This document shows, piece after piece, positions 1-7,885 of a DNA stretch of 64,000 nucleotides. The stretch is from positions 62,001 to 126,000 of the forward strand of contig CAYFOM010000002.1 in the NCBI GenBank assembly GCA_964344765.1. The letters are read 5' to 3'. The translations under genes and the position numbers were made by a program. Within the stretch, counting starts at the first letter, position 1; every line of letters starts with the position of its first letter. The stretch is from JACNIZ01 sp964344765. GTDB taxonomy: Bacteria > Planctomycetota > UBA1135. The notes beneath the pieces are model-generated. The model was not told where the DNA came from. It saw only the letters and a list, made by a program, of their open reading frames with translations, and searched no databases.

Positions 1-258
1 AAGTTCCGCGCTTTGTTGGAAGAGGCGCGCAACCTTTATTCGATGGTCATCGTCATCGGCCCCGATCCAAGCACCACGCGCCAAGTGGTGCTGCTCGCAG
101 AAAACTGCGACAAGACGATGATCGTGCTTCGCGCCAGCCGCATGAAGGCCGGCAAGATCAAAACTGCGCTCGAGCCGTTGTTGGCCGAGCCCGAGAAGCT
201 CAATGTCATTCTCGGTGAAATCAAACCCCGTTTCGCGTCGCTATCCGACGCTGCTTAA
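1..258 (+). CDS. C-terminal part of a CpsD/CapB-like tyrosine-kinase or ParA-type ATPase (5' truncated)
   Basis: The frame is open from the first base of the window and ends with TAA at 256-258, so only the last 85 residues are visible. The stretch around YSMVIVIGPDP, followed by a long helix and then DKTMIVLRASRMKAGKI, has the strand-helix-strand layout of the C-terminal part of bacterial BY-kinases and MinD/ParA-like ATPases, where this segment carries the Walker B strand. The Walker A motif would lie to the left of the window. The next gene starts directly at the stop codon and encodes a glycosyltransferase, which fits a BY-kinase controlling exopolysaccharide chain length or export. The visible part does not end in a tyrosine cluster, so it may be a signalling or regulatory ATPase rather than a self-phosphorylating kinase. 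The assignment rests on fold pattern and context. Confidence 0.55.
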   Translation, partial: KFRALLEEARNLYSMVIVIGPDPSTTRQVVLLAENCDKTMIVLRASRMKAGKIKTALEPLLAEPEKLNVILGEIKPRFASLSDAA

Positions 259-1524
259 ATGCGTATTCTCATCATCAGTAATTTGTTCCCGCCCGATATA
301 CGCGGCGGTTATGAAATTCTGTGTCAGCAGGTACGCGACGTTTTGATCCAGCGGGGTCATCAGGTTGCGGTGCTGACTTCCCAGCCGCCGCGGCGAGACC
401 CAAATCTGCCCAACGAAAACGGACCGAATCCGGTTTGGCGGCGCATGGTTTTGGAAGCCGATTTCGACGACCCGGCTCAGCGCTCGCGCAAGTTGCGTCA
501 CAAGGTCAGCCGTCAAAACGCAATGCTGACCGAGGCGGCGATTCAAACTTGGCAGCCGGACCTGGTGTTCATGTGGAGTCAGTTGCGTTTATCGCCCGGC
601 CCGGCGCGCGCCGCCGAAGCCTCGGGTAAATCGGTTGCCTACACGATGAACGATGGTCATTGGACCGGCTTCCAATCGGCCAAAGCCAGCAACGGTTTGC
701 GCGGAATGGTTGGCGCCGCGTTAGACGCCACCGTTTACCGCGATACCACATGTAACGGGCTGCAGTTCCGGAACGTAACGGCGATCAGCCAAGTGTTGCT
801 GGATCAAATCCGCCGCGACGGTTTGGAGCTGGAGCACGCCGAGGTCATCCATCAGGGTGTGCCGCTGGAAAGCTTCCCGATGAAACCAAACCCCGGCAGC
901 TGCGGCGCGCCGTTCCAACTGATATACGCCGGTCAACTGCATGCTTACAAAGGCGTGCATCATGCGATTCAGGCGGTGCATCAGCTTGCTGCGGCGGGGC
1001 AGCCGCTGGATGTGCACTTGCGCATCGCCGGGCACGGTCCGGCGCAGTACATCGCTGAATTGCGCGAGCAAGCGGTGAAAGGCGACGGCAGCATCGAATT
1101 TGTCGGCGCGTTAAGCCATGCCGAACTTGCCCAAGCCTACCGCGATTCCGACGCATTGGTCTTCCCGTCGGTATGGGCCGAACCTTTTGGCCTGACCTTC
1201 CTAGAAGCCATGGCCAGCGGTGTTCCGGTCATCGCCACGAAAAATGGCGGCCAAGGCGAAGTTTTGGTCGATGGCGAACACGCCCTGCTAGTGCCGCCGG
1301 CCGATACCGACGCCATCGCTTATGCCTTGCGTCAAATCATCGAAGACGAAGAGCTGCGTCACGGCTTATGCCAACGCGGCCGCAAGCTAGTCGAGGACTA
1401 TCTCAACCTAGACGCCTACGTCGGTCGTCTAGAAAAATTCATTGCCGACGCCATTGCCCGCGAGGCGCAGGCGGCCGGCAAACACTCGGGTCCGCCGGTG
1501 ATTCAACAGGAGAGGGCGGCATGA
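259..1524 (+). CDS. GT4-family glycosyltransferase
   Basis: This 421-residue protein is a GT-B fold, retaining glycosyltransferase of family 4, predicted to move a sugar from a nucleotide-sugar donor onto a lipid-linked or growing polysaccharide acceptor at the cytoplasmic membrane. The N-terminal domain begins MRILIISNLFPPDIRGGYE, with the usual Gly-rich acceptor loop. The C-terminal half has the donor-binding signature PSVWAEPFGLTFLEAMASG, containing the E-x7-E pair. The ATG at 259 abuts the TAA of the upstream gene. The 3' end overlaps the next glycosyltransferase by four bases (ATGA), so translation is probably coupled. The tail after about residue 400 is a short low-complexity extension. 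The donor and acceptor sugars cannot be read from the sequence. Confidence 0.9.
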   Translation: MRILIISNLFPPDIRGGYEILCQQVRDVLIQRGHQVAVLTSQPPRRDPNLPNENGPNPVWRRMVLEADFDDPAQRSRKLRHKVSRQNAMLTEAAIQTWQPDLVFMWSQLRLSPGPARAAEASGKSVAYTMNDGHWTGFQSAKASNGLRGMVGAALDATVYRDTTCNGLQFRNVTAISQVLLDQIRRDGLELEHAEVIHQGVPLESFPMKPNPGSCGAPFQLIYAGQLHAYKGVHHAIQAVHQLAAAGQPLDVHLRIAGHGPAQYIAELREQAVKGDGSIEFVGALSHAELAQAYRDSDALVFPSVWAEPFGLTFLEAMASGVPVIATKNGGQGEVLVDGEHALLVPPADTDAIAYALRQIIEDEELRHGLCQRGRKLVEDYLNLDAYVGRLEKFIADAIAREAQAAGKHSGPPVIQQERAA

Positions 1525-2750
1525 GAACCATTCAAATCACGCGCCGATTTACCCGCGCTTCATGGGGCGGCACCGAAACCGTGGTATTGCAAACCAGTCG
1601 CGCACTGCAAGCCTTCGGTCATCCGACTGAAATCTATACCACCAAAGCCTTGGATGCGCAGCCGCTGGAGTCGATCTCCGGCATCGATGTGCACCGCTTC
1701 AATTACTTTTACCCGTGGTTTGGCCTGAACGATGCCGCCAAGCAATCGCTCGACGACACCGCCGGTAATCTGTTTTCGTGGTCGTTGATGCGGCAGCTGC
1801 GCAAGACCGAACGACCCGACGTCATGCACTTGCACACCGGCAAACGCTTGGGCGGCATAGTTCGCCACGTTTGCCAAAGCCGCAAGATTCCTTACGTGGT
1901 GTCGATTCACGGCGGCATGCTCGACGTCGGCGGCGGCGAAGCCAGTCGTTGGGTCGAGCCTACCGAAGGTCATATTGAATGGGGCAAGGCTCTTGGATGG
2001 TGGGTCGGTTCGCGCAAGGTGATGGAAGAGGCGGCGGCGATTTTGTGTGTCGGTAAGGAAGAAGCGCGGCGCATGGCCGAGGCCTATCCCGGCGTTCGCG
2101 TTGAGCATTTGCCCAATGGCGTCGACTCGGCGCATTTTGCCGACGGTGACGGAGCAAAGATCCGCAACAAGTTCAAGATTCCCGAGCAGCGGTTTTTAAT
2201 GCTGCAAGTCGGCCGCATCGATCCGCAAAAAAACCAGCATGTGATGCTGCAGCGCCTGCGAAGCTTGCTCGACGAAGGGGTGGATGCGCACTTGATGATC
2301 GTCGGCCATCCCACTCACGAGGAATATCACGCCAAAATCAAAGCGCAGTTGGCGGCCGATTCGCAACTCGCCGCGCACGTCACTTTGGTCGAAGGCATGG
2401 ATCCTGAATCCGGCGACTTGCAAAACGCCTACCACGCCGCCGACGTCTTTGTGCTGCCGTCGATCCACGAACCCTTCGGCGTAGTCGCGTTGGAAGCTTG
2501 GGCGGCAGGCAAAGCAGTGGTCGCCAGTCGCGTCGGCGGTATTCCCGATTTCATTGAAGATGGCAACGATGGCTTCTTGCTGCCGGTGGATCAAGACGCC
2601 GACTGGGTGCGCTGTTTACGCGGCTTGGCGGATAACTCGGACCTGCGTCAAACGCTTGCTCAAGCCGGCGAAAAGAAGGCGGTATTGGAATACGACTGGA
2701 GCGCGGTCAGCAAAAAACTGCTGACCATTTACCAGGAGGTCGCAGCATGA
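1521..2750 (+). CDS. GT4-family glycosyltransferase
   Basis: This 409-residue GT-B glycosyltransferase starts MRTIQITRRFTRASWGGTE. The Gly-Gly-Thr-Glu loop near residue 17 is the acceptor/phosphate-binding loop typical of GT4 enzymes. The donor-site signature PSIHEPFGVVALEAWAAGK lies around residues 315-335, and a GRIDPQKNQ strand-turn precedes it. The frame is open further upstream, but the ATG at 1521 was chosen because AGGAG lies about 8 bases before it and it overlaps the preceding stop codon (ATGA), as at the other junctions of this operon. It overlaps the next gene in the same way. It probably adds one specific sugar to the repeat unit made by this cluster; the specificity is unknown. 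Confidence 0.9.
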   Translation: MRTIQITRRFTRASWGGTETVVLQTSRALQAFGHPTEIYTTKALDAQPLESISGIDVHRFNYFYPWFGLNDAAKQSLDDTAGNLFSWSLMRQLRKTERPDVMHLHTGKRLGGIVRHVCQSRKIPYVVSIHGGMLDVGGGEASRWVEPTEGHIEWGKALGWWVGSRKVMEEAAAILCVGKEEARRMAEAYPGVRVEHLPNGVDSAHFADGDGAKIRNKFKIPEQRFLMLQVGRIDPQKNQHVMLQRLRSLLDEGVDAHLMIVGHPTHEEYHAKIKAQLAADSQLAAHVTLVEGMDPESGDLQNAYHAADVFVLPSIHEPFGVVALEAWAAGKAVVASRVGGIPDFIEDGNDGFLLPVDQDADWVRCLRGLADNSDLRQTLAQAGEKKAVLEYDWSAVSKKLLTIYQEVAA

Positions 2751-3955
2751 AAATCTTATTCGCTTCGATGAAGTTGGGCGCCTTCGGCGGCGTCGAGCAG
2801 CACATTCGCAGTACTGCATTGGGGCTGAAGGAACGCGGTCACGAAGTCTATTTGGCTTATGCCGAACGCACCGGCATCGACGAAATCGCCTTCATGCGCG
2901 GCTTTGAAGAAGCCTACCCGCTTGCCGAGTTGGGCAGCGACGACGCCAACGCCTTTGCCTTGGCACAACTGCTGCAAAAAGTTCAGCCCGACGTGCTGTA
3001 TCTACATAAGGCCGAGCAATTAGTCATGCAATTGCCGCCGAACTTGCCTTGCGCAGTGGTGGCGATGATTCACGATCACGACCTGTGCTGTCCGCGCCGG
3101 CATAAGTATTTCCCCGGCGGCAAAAAGGTCTGCAAGCAGGCCGCCGGCTGGCGTTGTTGGCTGGATGGATCTTTCTTAAAGAAGGACGGCAGTGCCAAAT
3201 ACGGCGTGCGTTGGAATTCGCTGAAGGACCACCGCAAACAACTGCAGGCTCATCGCGGCTTGGACGGTTTGATCGCCGCCAGCACCGCGATGAAGGACGA
3301 GCTGATCATGAATGGCATTCCCGCCGACAAGGTCATGCAGGTTGCGCCGGGCATCGGCGAAACTGCGCCGGAGAAGCCGGCGGCCATCGACATTGAACTG
3401 CGTCCTAAAGTGCTATTCGTCGGCCAACTGATCCGCGGCAAAGGTGTGGATTTGTTACTGCACGCGCTGGCAAAAATCGACTTACCGTTTGAAGCAGTAA
3501 TTGTTGGCGATGGCAATGCTCGTGAGGGCTTGGAAACATTGGCGGCAGAATTGGAGTTGCAAAACCGCGCCCATTTCACCGGCTGGGTCACCCATGACCA
3601 GTTGCATCAGTACTACAGCGACTCGCGCGTGGTCGTGGTGCCGTCGCGTTGGCCGGAACCCTTCGGCTTAATCGGCCCCGAAGCGATGCGCGCCGGACGT
3701 CCGGTGGTGGCTTATGACGTCGGCGGAATCCCGGATTGGCTGCAAGATAAAAAGACCGGGTTCTTGGTAGCCGAGCAAGACACCGACGCTTTCGCCAATG
3801 CGGTTCGGGAATTGCTTTACAACCCGGATTTGGCGCGCGAATTCGGCAACAACGCCTTTGAGCAATATTCCAACCGCTTCATGCTGAAGCACGGCGTCGA
3901 ACGACTGGAAGCCGCGTTGCAGCAGGTATGCGAACAACGGAGGAAAGTGGCATGA
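2747..3955 (+). CDS. GT4-family glycosyltransferase
   Basis: This 402-residue GT-B protein opens MKILFASMKLGAFGGVEQH, with the GGVEQH acceptor loop common in lipopolysaccharide and exopolysaccharide GT4 enzymes. Residues around 110-150 contain a Cys-rich segment (HDHDLCCPRRHKYF, then KKVCKQAAGWRCW). This resembles the Cys motif seen in some GT4 subgroups and could hold a metal or disulfide. The C-terminal signature PSRWPEPFGLIGPEAMRAG carries the E-x7-E pair. It overlaps both neighbours by four bases. The Cys-containing insertion is the one feature that separates it from the other three transferases here. Substrates are not deducible. Confidence 0.9.
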   Translation: MKILFASMKLGAFGGVEQHIRSTALGLKERGHEVYLAYAERTGIDEIAFMRGFEEAYPLAELGSDDANAFALAQLLQKVQPDVLYLHKAEQLVMQLPPNLPCAVVAMIHDHDLCCPRRHKYFPGGKKVCKQAAGWRCWLDGSFLKKDGSAKYGVRWNSLKDHRKQLQAHRGLDGLIAASTAMKDELIMNGIPADKVMQVAPGIGETAPEKPAAIDIELRPKVLFVGQLIRGKGVDLLLHALAKIDLPFEAVIVGDGNAREGLETLAAELELQNRAHFTGWVTHDQLHQYYSDSRVVVVPSRWPEPFGLIGPEAMRAGRPVVAYDVGGIPDWLQDKKTGFLVAEQDTDAFANAVRELLYNPDLAREFGNNAFEQYSNRFMLKHGVERLEAALQQVCEQRRKVA

Positions 3956-5112
3956 GAATTGGAATTCCTACCTTCGGCGCCGACAACGGCAAATCAGGCA
4001 TCGGTGAATATTTGCGCGCGCTGTTGAACGAATGGCGTTCGCATCCCACCGGCCACGAGTTTGTCTTAATCGGTCCTGAAGAAGATAAAGACGTCTTCTT
4101 CACCGCCGCGCCCGGCTGGACTTGGCAAAGTGTTGCCGATTCGTGGGCGTCGACGGTGAAGAACTTGGTTTGGCATCAAACCCATTTGCCGCCGCTGGTG
4201 CGTCAACTCAACATCGACGTTTTGTTCTTGCCGGCGGGAAATCGGCGTTTGCCTTACCGAACCGCTTGTCCAACTGTTGGCACCGTGCATGATTTTTCGC
4301 ACTTGCACGTGAAGAATAAATACGACCGCTGGCGCCACATCTACGTCGAACGCGTGCTGCCGTTTTTGGTTCGGCGCTTGACTTCGGTGATCACCGTGAG
4401 TCAGTGCTCGGCGTTGGACCTGCTGGATTTTGCCAAGGTCAAAGAAAACAAGCTGACCGTGGTGCACAACGGTGCCGAACTCGACGCCTTCCGCGCATTG
4501 CAGCGGGATCAGTGCAAGCATCATGTGCGCACTCGCTTGGGAATGGAGCGGCCATTTGTGCTTTACGTTTCTCGACTGGAGCACCCGGGAAAAAACCACG
4601 TCGCGCTGATCGAAGGCTTCGAAAACTTCCGCCGCGAGACCGGATTGGATTGGGACTTGCTCTTGCCCGGACAAGATTGGAGCGGTTCCGAAGCCGTTTA
4701 CGGCAAGATCAACGAATCGCCGGAACGCGATCGCATCAAACTTCCCGGCTTCTTGTCGCGCGAGGATTTGCTCTGTTGTTACGGTGCTGCCGAGCAGTTT
4801 GTCTTCCCTTCGCTATACGAAGGCTTCGGCATTCCGCTGTTGGAAGCCATGGCCGCAGGTGTGCCGGTGTTGGCCGCCGACCGATCCTCGCTGCCCGAAG
4901 TCGGTGGCGAGGCCGCGCTTTATTTTGACCCCGACAACCCGAAGGAGCTGGCCGAATGCATGGCCCGAGTGGCATCGGATGAATTGTTGCGTCGCCGCAT
5001 GGTGACGCGCGGAGCCAAGCGCGCCGACGAATTTAGTTGGTCCAAAACCGCTCAGCAAACGATGCAAATTCTGGAAGACACGGCTCAAGCCTCGCAATCG
5101 AAAGCAGCTTAA
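3952..5112 (+). CDS. GT4-family glycosyltransferase
   Basis: This is a 386-residue GT4 glycosyltransferase. The N-terminus reads MRIGIPTFGADNGKSGIGEY, the G-x-x-x-Y acceptor loop of mannosyl/rhamnosyl-type GT4 proteins. The middle has VGTVHDFSHL and ITVSQCSALDL, which are common in the WbnK/mannosyltransferase-B-like group. The donor site is PSLYEGFGIPLLEAMAAGV followed by SSLPEVGGEAALYFDP, a very typical GT4 ending. The open frame extends 24 bases upstream, but the ATG at 3952 follows GGAGG and forms the ATGA overlap with the previous gene. It is the last transferase before the regulatory genes, whose first ATG shares a base with its TAA. Confidence 0.9.
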   Translation: MRIGIPTFGADNGKSGIGEYLRALLNEWRSHPTGHEFVLIGPEEDKDVFFTAAPGWTWQSVADSWASTVKNLVWHQTHLPPLVRQLNIDVLFLPAGNRRLPYRTACPTVGTVHDFSHLHVKNKYDRWRHIYVERVLPFLVRRLTSVITVSQCSALDLLDFAKVKENKLTVVHNGAELDAFRALQRDQCKHHVRTRLGMERPFVLYVSRLEHPGKNHVALIEGFENFRRETGLDWDLLLPGQDWSGSEAVYGKINESPERDRIKLPGFLSREDLLCCYGAAEQFVFPSLYEGFGIPLLEAMAAGVPVLAADRSSLPEVGGEAALYFDPDNPKELAECMARVASDELLRRRMVTRGAKRADEFSWSKTAQQTMQILEDTAQASQSKAA

Positions 5113-6683
5113 TGAACGCGTATAACTCATCCTCGGCTCCAAAATTCCCGCCGCCCGACGGTGGGGATCAGGGGGCGAGCCATTTGCGCAAACTCGAAGA
5201 TCCACCGGCGGTGGAGGAGCAAGGGCTGATCGTCGTCGTTGATGACGATGAGCACGAACAACAAATCCTGTCGCGTTGGTTGGCCGGCCGCGGCTACCAA
5301 GTGCGTTGTTTCGGCGATGCCGAATCGATGTTGGCGGAGTTGCCATCAATGATGCCGGCGGCGGTTTGTTTGGATTTGCACATGCCCGGCATGAACGGCA
5401 TGGATGCTTTACGTCACATCAAGGCCAATCATTCGCTACTGCCTGTATTGGTTTTGACCGGCGATGATGAAGTCTCGAATGCGGTGACGGCGATGCGATT
5501 GGGGGCTTATGACTACTTGGTCAAACCCATCGCCAAAGATCGCTTGCTGCATCAGGTCCACAAAGCCTTGGACCACGGCCGCATGGGCATGCGCCTTGCT
5601 CAATTGGAACGGGAAGCAGAGGGCGGCGGCTATTCCGGAATCGTTGGCGACAGCAAAGCAATTCGTGGATTGTTCCGCGAACTTGACCGCGTTTCGGCGA
5701 GCACGGTAACGGTGTTAGTCAATGGCGAAAGTGGTTGCGGCAAAGAATTAGTCGCCGAATCGGTGCATGAAAACAGCGCGTTGAAGCAAGGACCATTTGT
5801 GGCGTTGAACTGCGCGGCGATTCCCGAGTCGCTACAGGAATCGGAAATGTTCGGCCACGAAAAAGGCGCATTCACTGGTGCCGACAAGAGCAAGATTGGA
5901 CGTTTCGAAGAAGCCGACGGCGGAACATTGTTCTTGGATGAGGTCGGAGAGTTGTCGCTGAGTCTGCAAGCCAAGCTGCTGCGTGTTTTACAGGAACGCA
6001 CTTTCCGCCGAGTCGGCGGGCGCAAAGATATTCAATCGAATTTCCGTTTAGTTGCGGCTACCCACCGCAACCTGTCGGCCGAAGTTGCCGCCGGCAATTT
6101 CCGCGAAGACCTGTTCTACCGGCTTGCGGTCTTTGAAATTGAAGTGCCGCCACTGCGTGACCGCAAAGCAGATATTGCACCGTTAACGCGCTGGTTCTTG
6201 CGCGGTTTTGCTCGGGAAGAGGGTGTGGATCCATTGCACGTTCCGGTGGAAACCATGCAGGCTCTGGAACAGTACCGCTGGCCCGGCAATGTGCGGGAAT
6301 TGAAAAACGCGTTGCAACGCGTTCAGGTGGTCGCACAAGATGGCGTCTTCCGCTTGCAAGATTTGCCGCCGCGCATTCTGGAAAGCCTGCGCGGGATCGA
6401 CGTCGCCGCCGAGTTGACTGCCCAAGCGACTCCGACTCATCCGGTTGTTCCGCCTTCACAGCCAATTCCTCAAGAGCCGCCCGCATCGGTAGCCAACGTT
6501 TCACAGGTTGCTCCAGCGGTTGGCGAACCAGTCGCGCCGCAATCCCTGGCAGAGATGGAGCACCAAGCCATTCTGCAAGCCATTGAAGACGCGCGCGGCA
6601 ACATGTCCGAAGTCGCACGCCGACTCGGAATCGGTCGAACCACCCTTTATCGCAAGCTCAAGAAGTTCAACATTCAGGCATGA
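5112..6683 (+). CDS. Sigma-54-dependent response regulator (NtrC family)
   Basis: This 523-residue regulator has the full NtrC architecture. A receiver domain spans about residues 35-155, with acidic pair DDD and phospho-acceptor Asp88 in LDLHMPG. An AAA+ domain follows at about 180-420, with Walker A GESGCGKE, the sigma-54-contacting GAFTGA loop at 252-257 and Walker B GGTLFLDEV. A Pro-rich linker leads to a Fis-type helix-turn-helix at about 480-523 (SEVARRLGIGRTTLYRKL). It should activate RpoN promoters on phosphorylation, probably by the hybrid kinase encoded two genes downstream through its Hpt domain. The ATG at 5112 shares its A with the TAA of the glycosyltransferase gene. Target promoters were not identified. 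Confidence 0.95.
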   Translation: MNAYNSSSAPKFPPPDGGDQGASHLRKLEDPPAVEEQGLIVVVDDDEHEQQILSRWLAGRGYQVRCFGDAESMLAELPSMMPAAVCLDLHMPGMNGMDALRHIKANHSLLPVLVLTGDDEVSNAVTAMRLGAYDYLVKPIAKDRLLHQVHKALDHGRMGMRLAQLEREAEGGGYSGIVGDSKAIRGLFRELDRVSASTVTVLVNGESGCGKELVAESVHENSALKQGPFVALNCAAIPESLQESEMFGHEKGAFTGADKSKIGRFEEADGGTLFLDEVGELSLSLQAKLLRVLQERTFRRVGGRKDIQSNFRLVAATHRNLSAEVAAGNFREDLFYRLAVFEIEVPPLRDRKADIAPLTRWFLRGFAREEGVDPLHVPVETMQALEQYRWPGNVRELKNALQRVQVVAQDGVFRLQDLPPRILESLRGIDVAAELTAQATPTHPVVPPSQPIPQEPPASVANVSQVAPAVGEPVAPQSLAEMEHQAILQAIEDARGNMSEVARRLGIGRTTLYRKLKKFNIQA

Positions 6684-7885
6684 AGATCTCCGTTCAAACC
6701 TCTTTAAAAACGCAAGCCGCCGACGCGATGCAGCAAGCCTACAACCAATTGTTGGAGGAGATCGGCAAGCCGGATCTGTTGATGGTCTACGCCTCGTCGA
6801 ACCATCTCAATCACTTGGCGGACGTCGTCGGCCAGGTCGATGACGATGTTCCGGTTCATGGTGCGACCACCTGCCGCGGCTTGCTTTCGGCGCAAGGGCA
6901 TCAAACCCACGACGGCGATACTTTGGGTTTATTCGGCATTTCCGATCCGGATGGCAGCTTCGGCGTCGGTTGCGCGCGCTTTGAAAACGGCGTCGAACAA
7001 GCAACCGACCAAGCCCTTGATGCAGCTCTCGCTCAATGCCAACGCCAGGGGGAGGTGCCGAGTTTGATCTGGCTTTCGAGCACGCCGGGTAATGAAGAAA
7101 GCGTGTTGTGTCGTCTGCAAGAGCGGTTGGGAGATCGCGTACCGGTCATCGGCGGCAGCGCGGCCGACAACAACGTCACCGGCGAATGGGGAGTGTTTTG
7201 CCGCTCGGGCAACGTGATTCAGGACGGCTTGATTTTGTGCACCATGTTCCCGTCTACCGAAATCGCGTTTGCGTTCCACTCTGGTTATGAACCGTCGGAA
7301 ATTTCATGGGAGGTCAGCGAAGCCGAAGGCCGCGATTTGAAAAAGTTGGACGGCAAACCAGCCGGTGAAATGTATGACTTAGCCTCTGGTGGTTTGGTCA
7401 AGTCGGCCCTGCAAGCCGACGGCCAACTGTTGTCGCAATCCACCTTCCTGCCCCTAGGCCGCATCGATTCGCAAATCGGCGAGGTACCGATGTACCTGCT
7501 GTCGCACCCGGCCGCGGTGCAAGCCGACGGCACCATATCGCTGTTCTCCGAAGTGCAAGTCGGCGACCGCTTGACCCTGATGCACAGCTCGCCCGATTCA
7601 CTGATTCAACGGCCTGCGATGGTGGTGGACTCGGCGCTCAACTTCCAGAACTGGCACGCCGACGACGTCGCCGGCGGCTTGGTGATTTTCTGCGGCGGCT
7701 GCATGCTTGCGGTCGAAGACTCGATGGACGACGTCGCCCAACGGGTCAGCCAAACTTTGCCGCAAACGCCGTTCTTGGCAACCTTCACCTTCGGCGAACA
7801 AGGGCGCTTTTTGCACGGTGCCAACCGCCATGGCAACCTGATGATTTCATCGGTACTGTTTAAGAAGTCGAGGAAGGCGGCATGA
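6680..7885 (+). CDS. FIST domain signal-transduction protein
   Basis: This 401-residue soluble protein matches the FIST_N/FIST_C sensory module. The N-terminal part has DVPVHGATTCRGLLS and GDTLGLFGISDPDGSFGVG. The middle has PVIGGSAADNNV and a Gly-rich turn. The C-terminal half has TLMHSSPDSLI and LVIFCGGCMLAV, then FATFTFGEQGRFL near the end, which is the FIST_C ending. FIST domains are thought to bind small ligands such as amino acids and usually sit beside kinases or chemoreceptors. Here the gene lies between a sigma-54 regulator and a hybrid histidine kinase, overlapping both by ATGA. It is therefore a likely input or adaptor for that phosphorelay. The ligand is unknown. Confidence 0.88.
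   Translation: MKISVQTSLKTQAADAMQQAYNQLLEEIGKPDLLMVYASSNHLNHLADVVGQVDDDVPVHGATTCRGLLSAQGHQTHDGDTLGLFGISDPDGSFGVGCARFENGVEQATDQALDAALAQCQRQGEVPSLIWLSSTPGNEESVLCRLQERLGDRVPVIGGSAADNNVTGEWGVFCRSGNVIQDGLILCTMFPSTEIAFAFHSGYEPSEISWEVSEAEGRDLKKLDGKPAGEMYDLASGGLVKSALQADGQLLSQSTFLPLGRIDSQIGEVPMYLLSHPAAVQADGTISLFSEVQVGDRLTLMHSSPDSLIQRPAMVVDSALNFQNWHADDVAGGLVIFCGGCMLAVEDSMDDVAQRVSQTLPQTPFLATFTFGEQGRFLHGANRHGNLMISSVLFKKSRKAA

Noticed and set aside
2956..2971. Sigma-54-like GG-N10-GC element (TGGCACAACTGCTGCA)
   Set aside because: It lies inside a glycosyltransferase gene with no gene start nearby, and such short matches are expected by chance.
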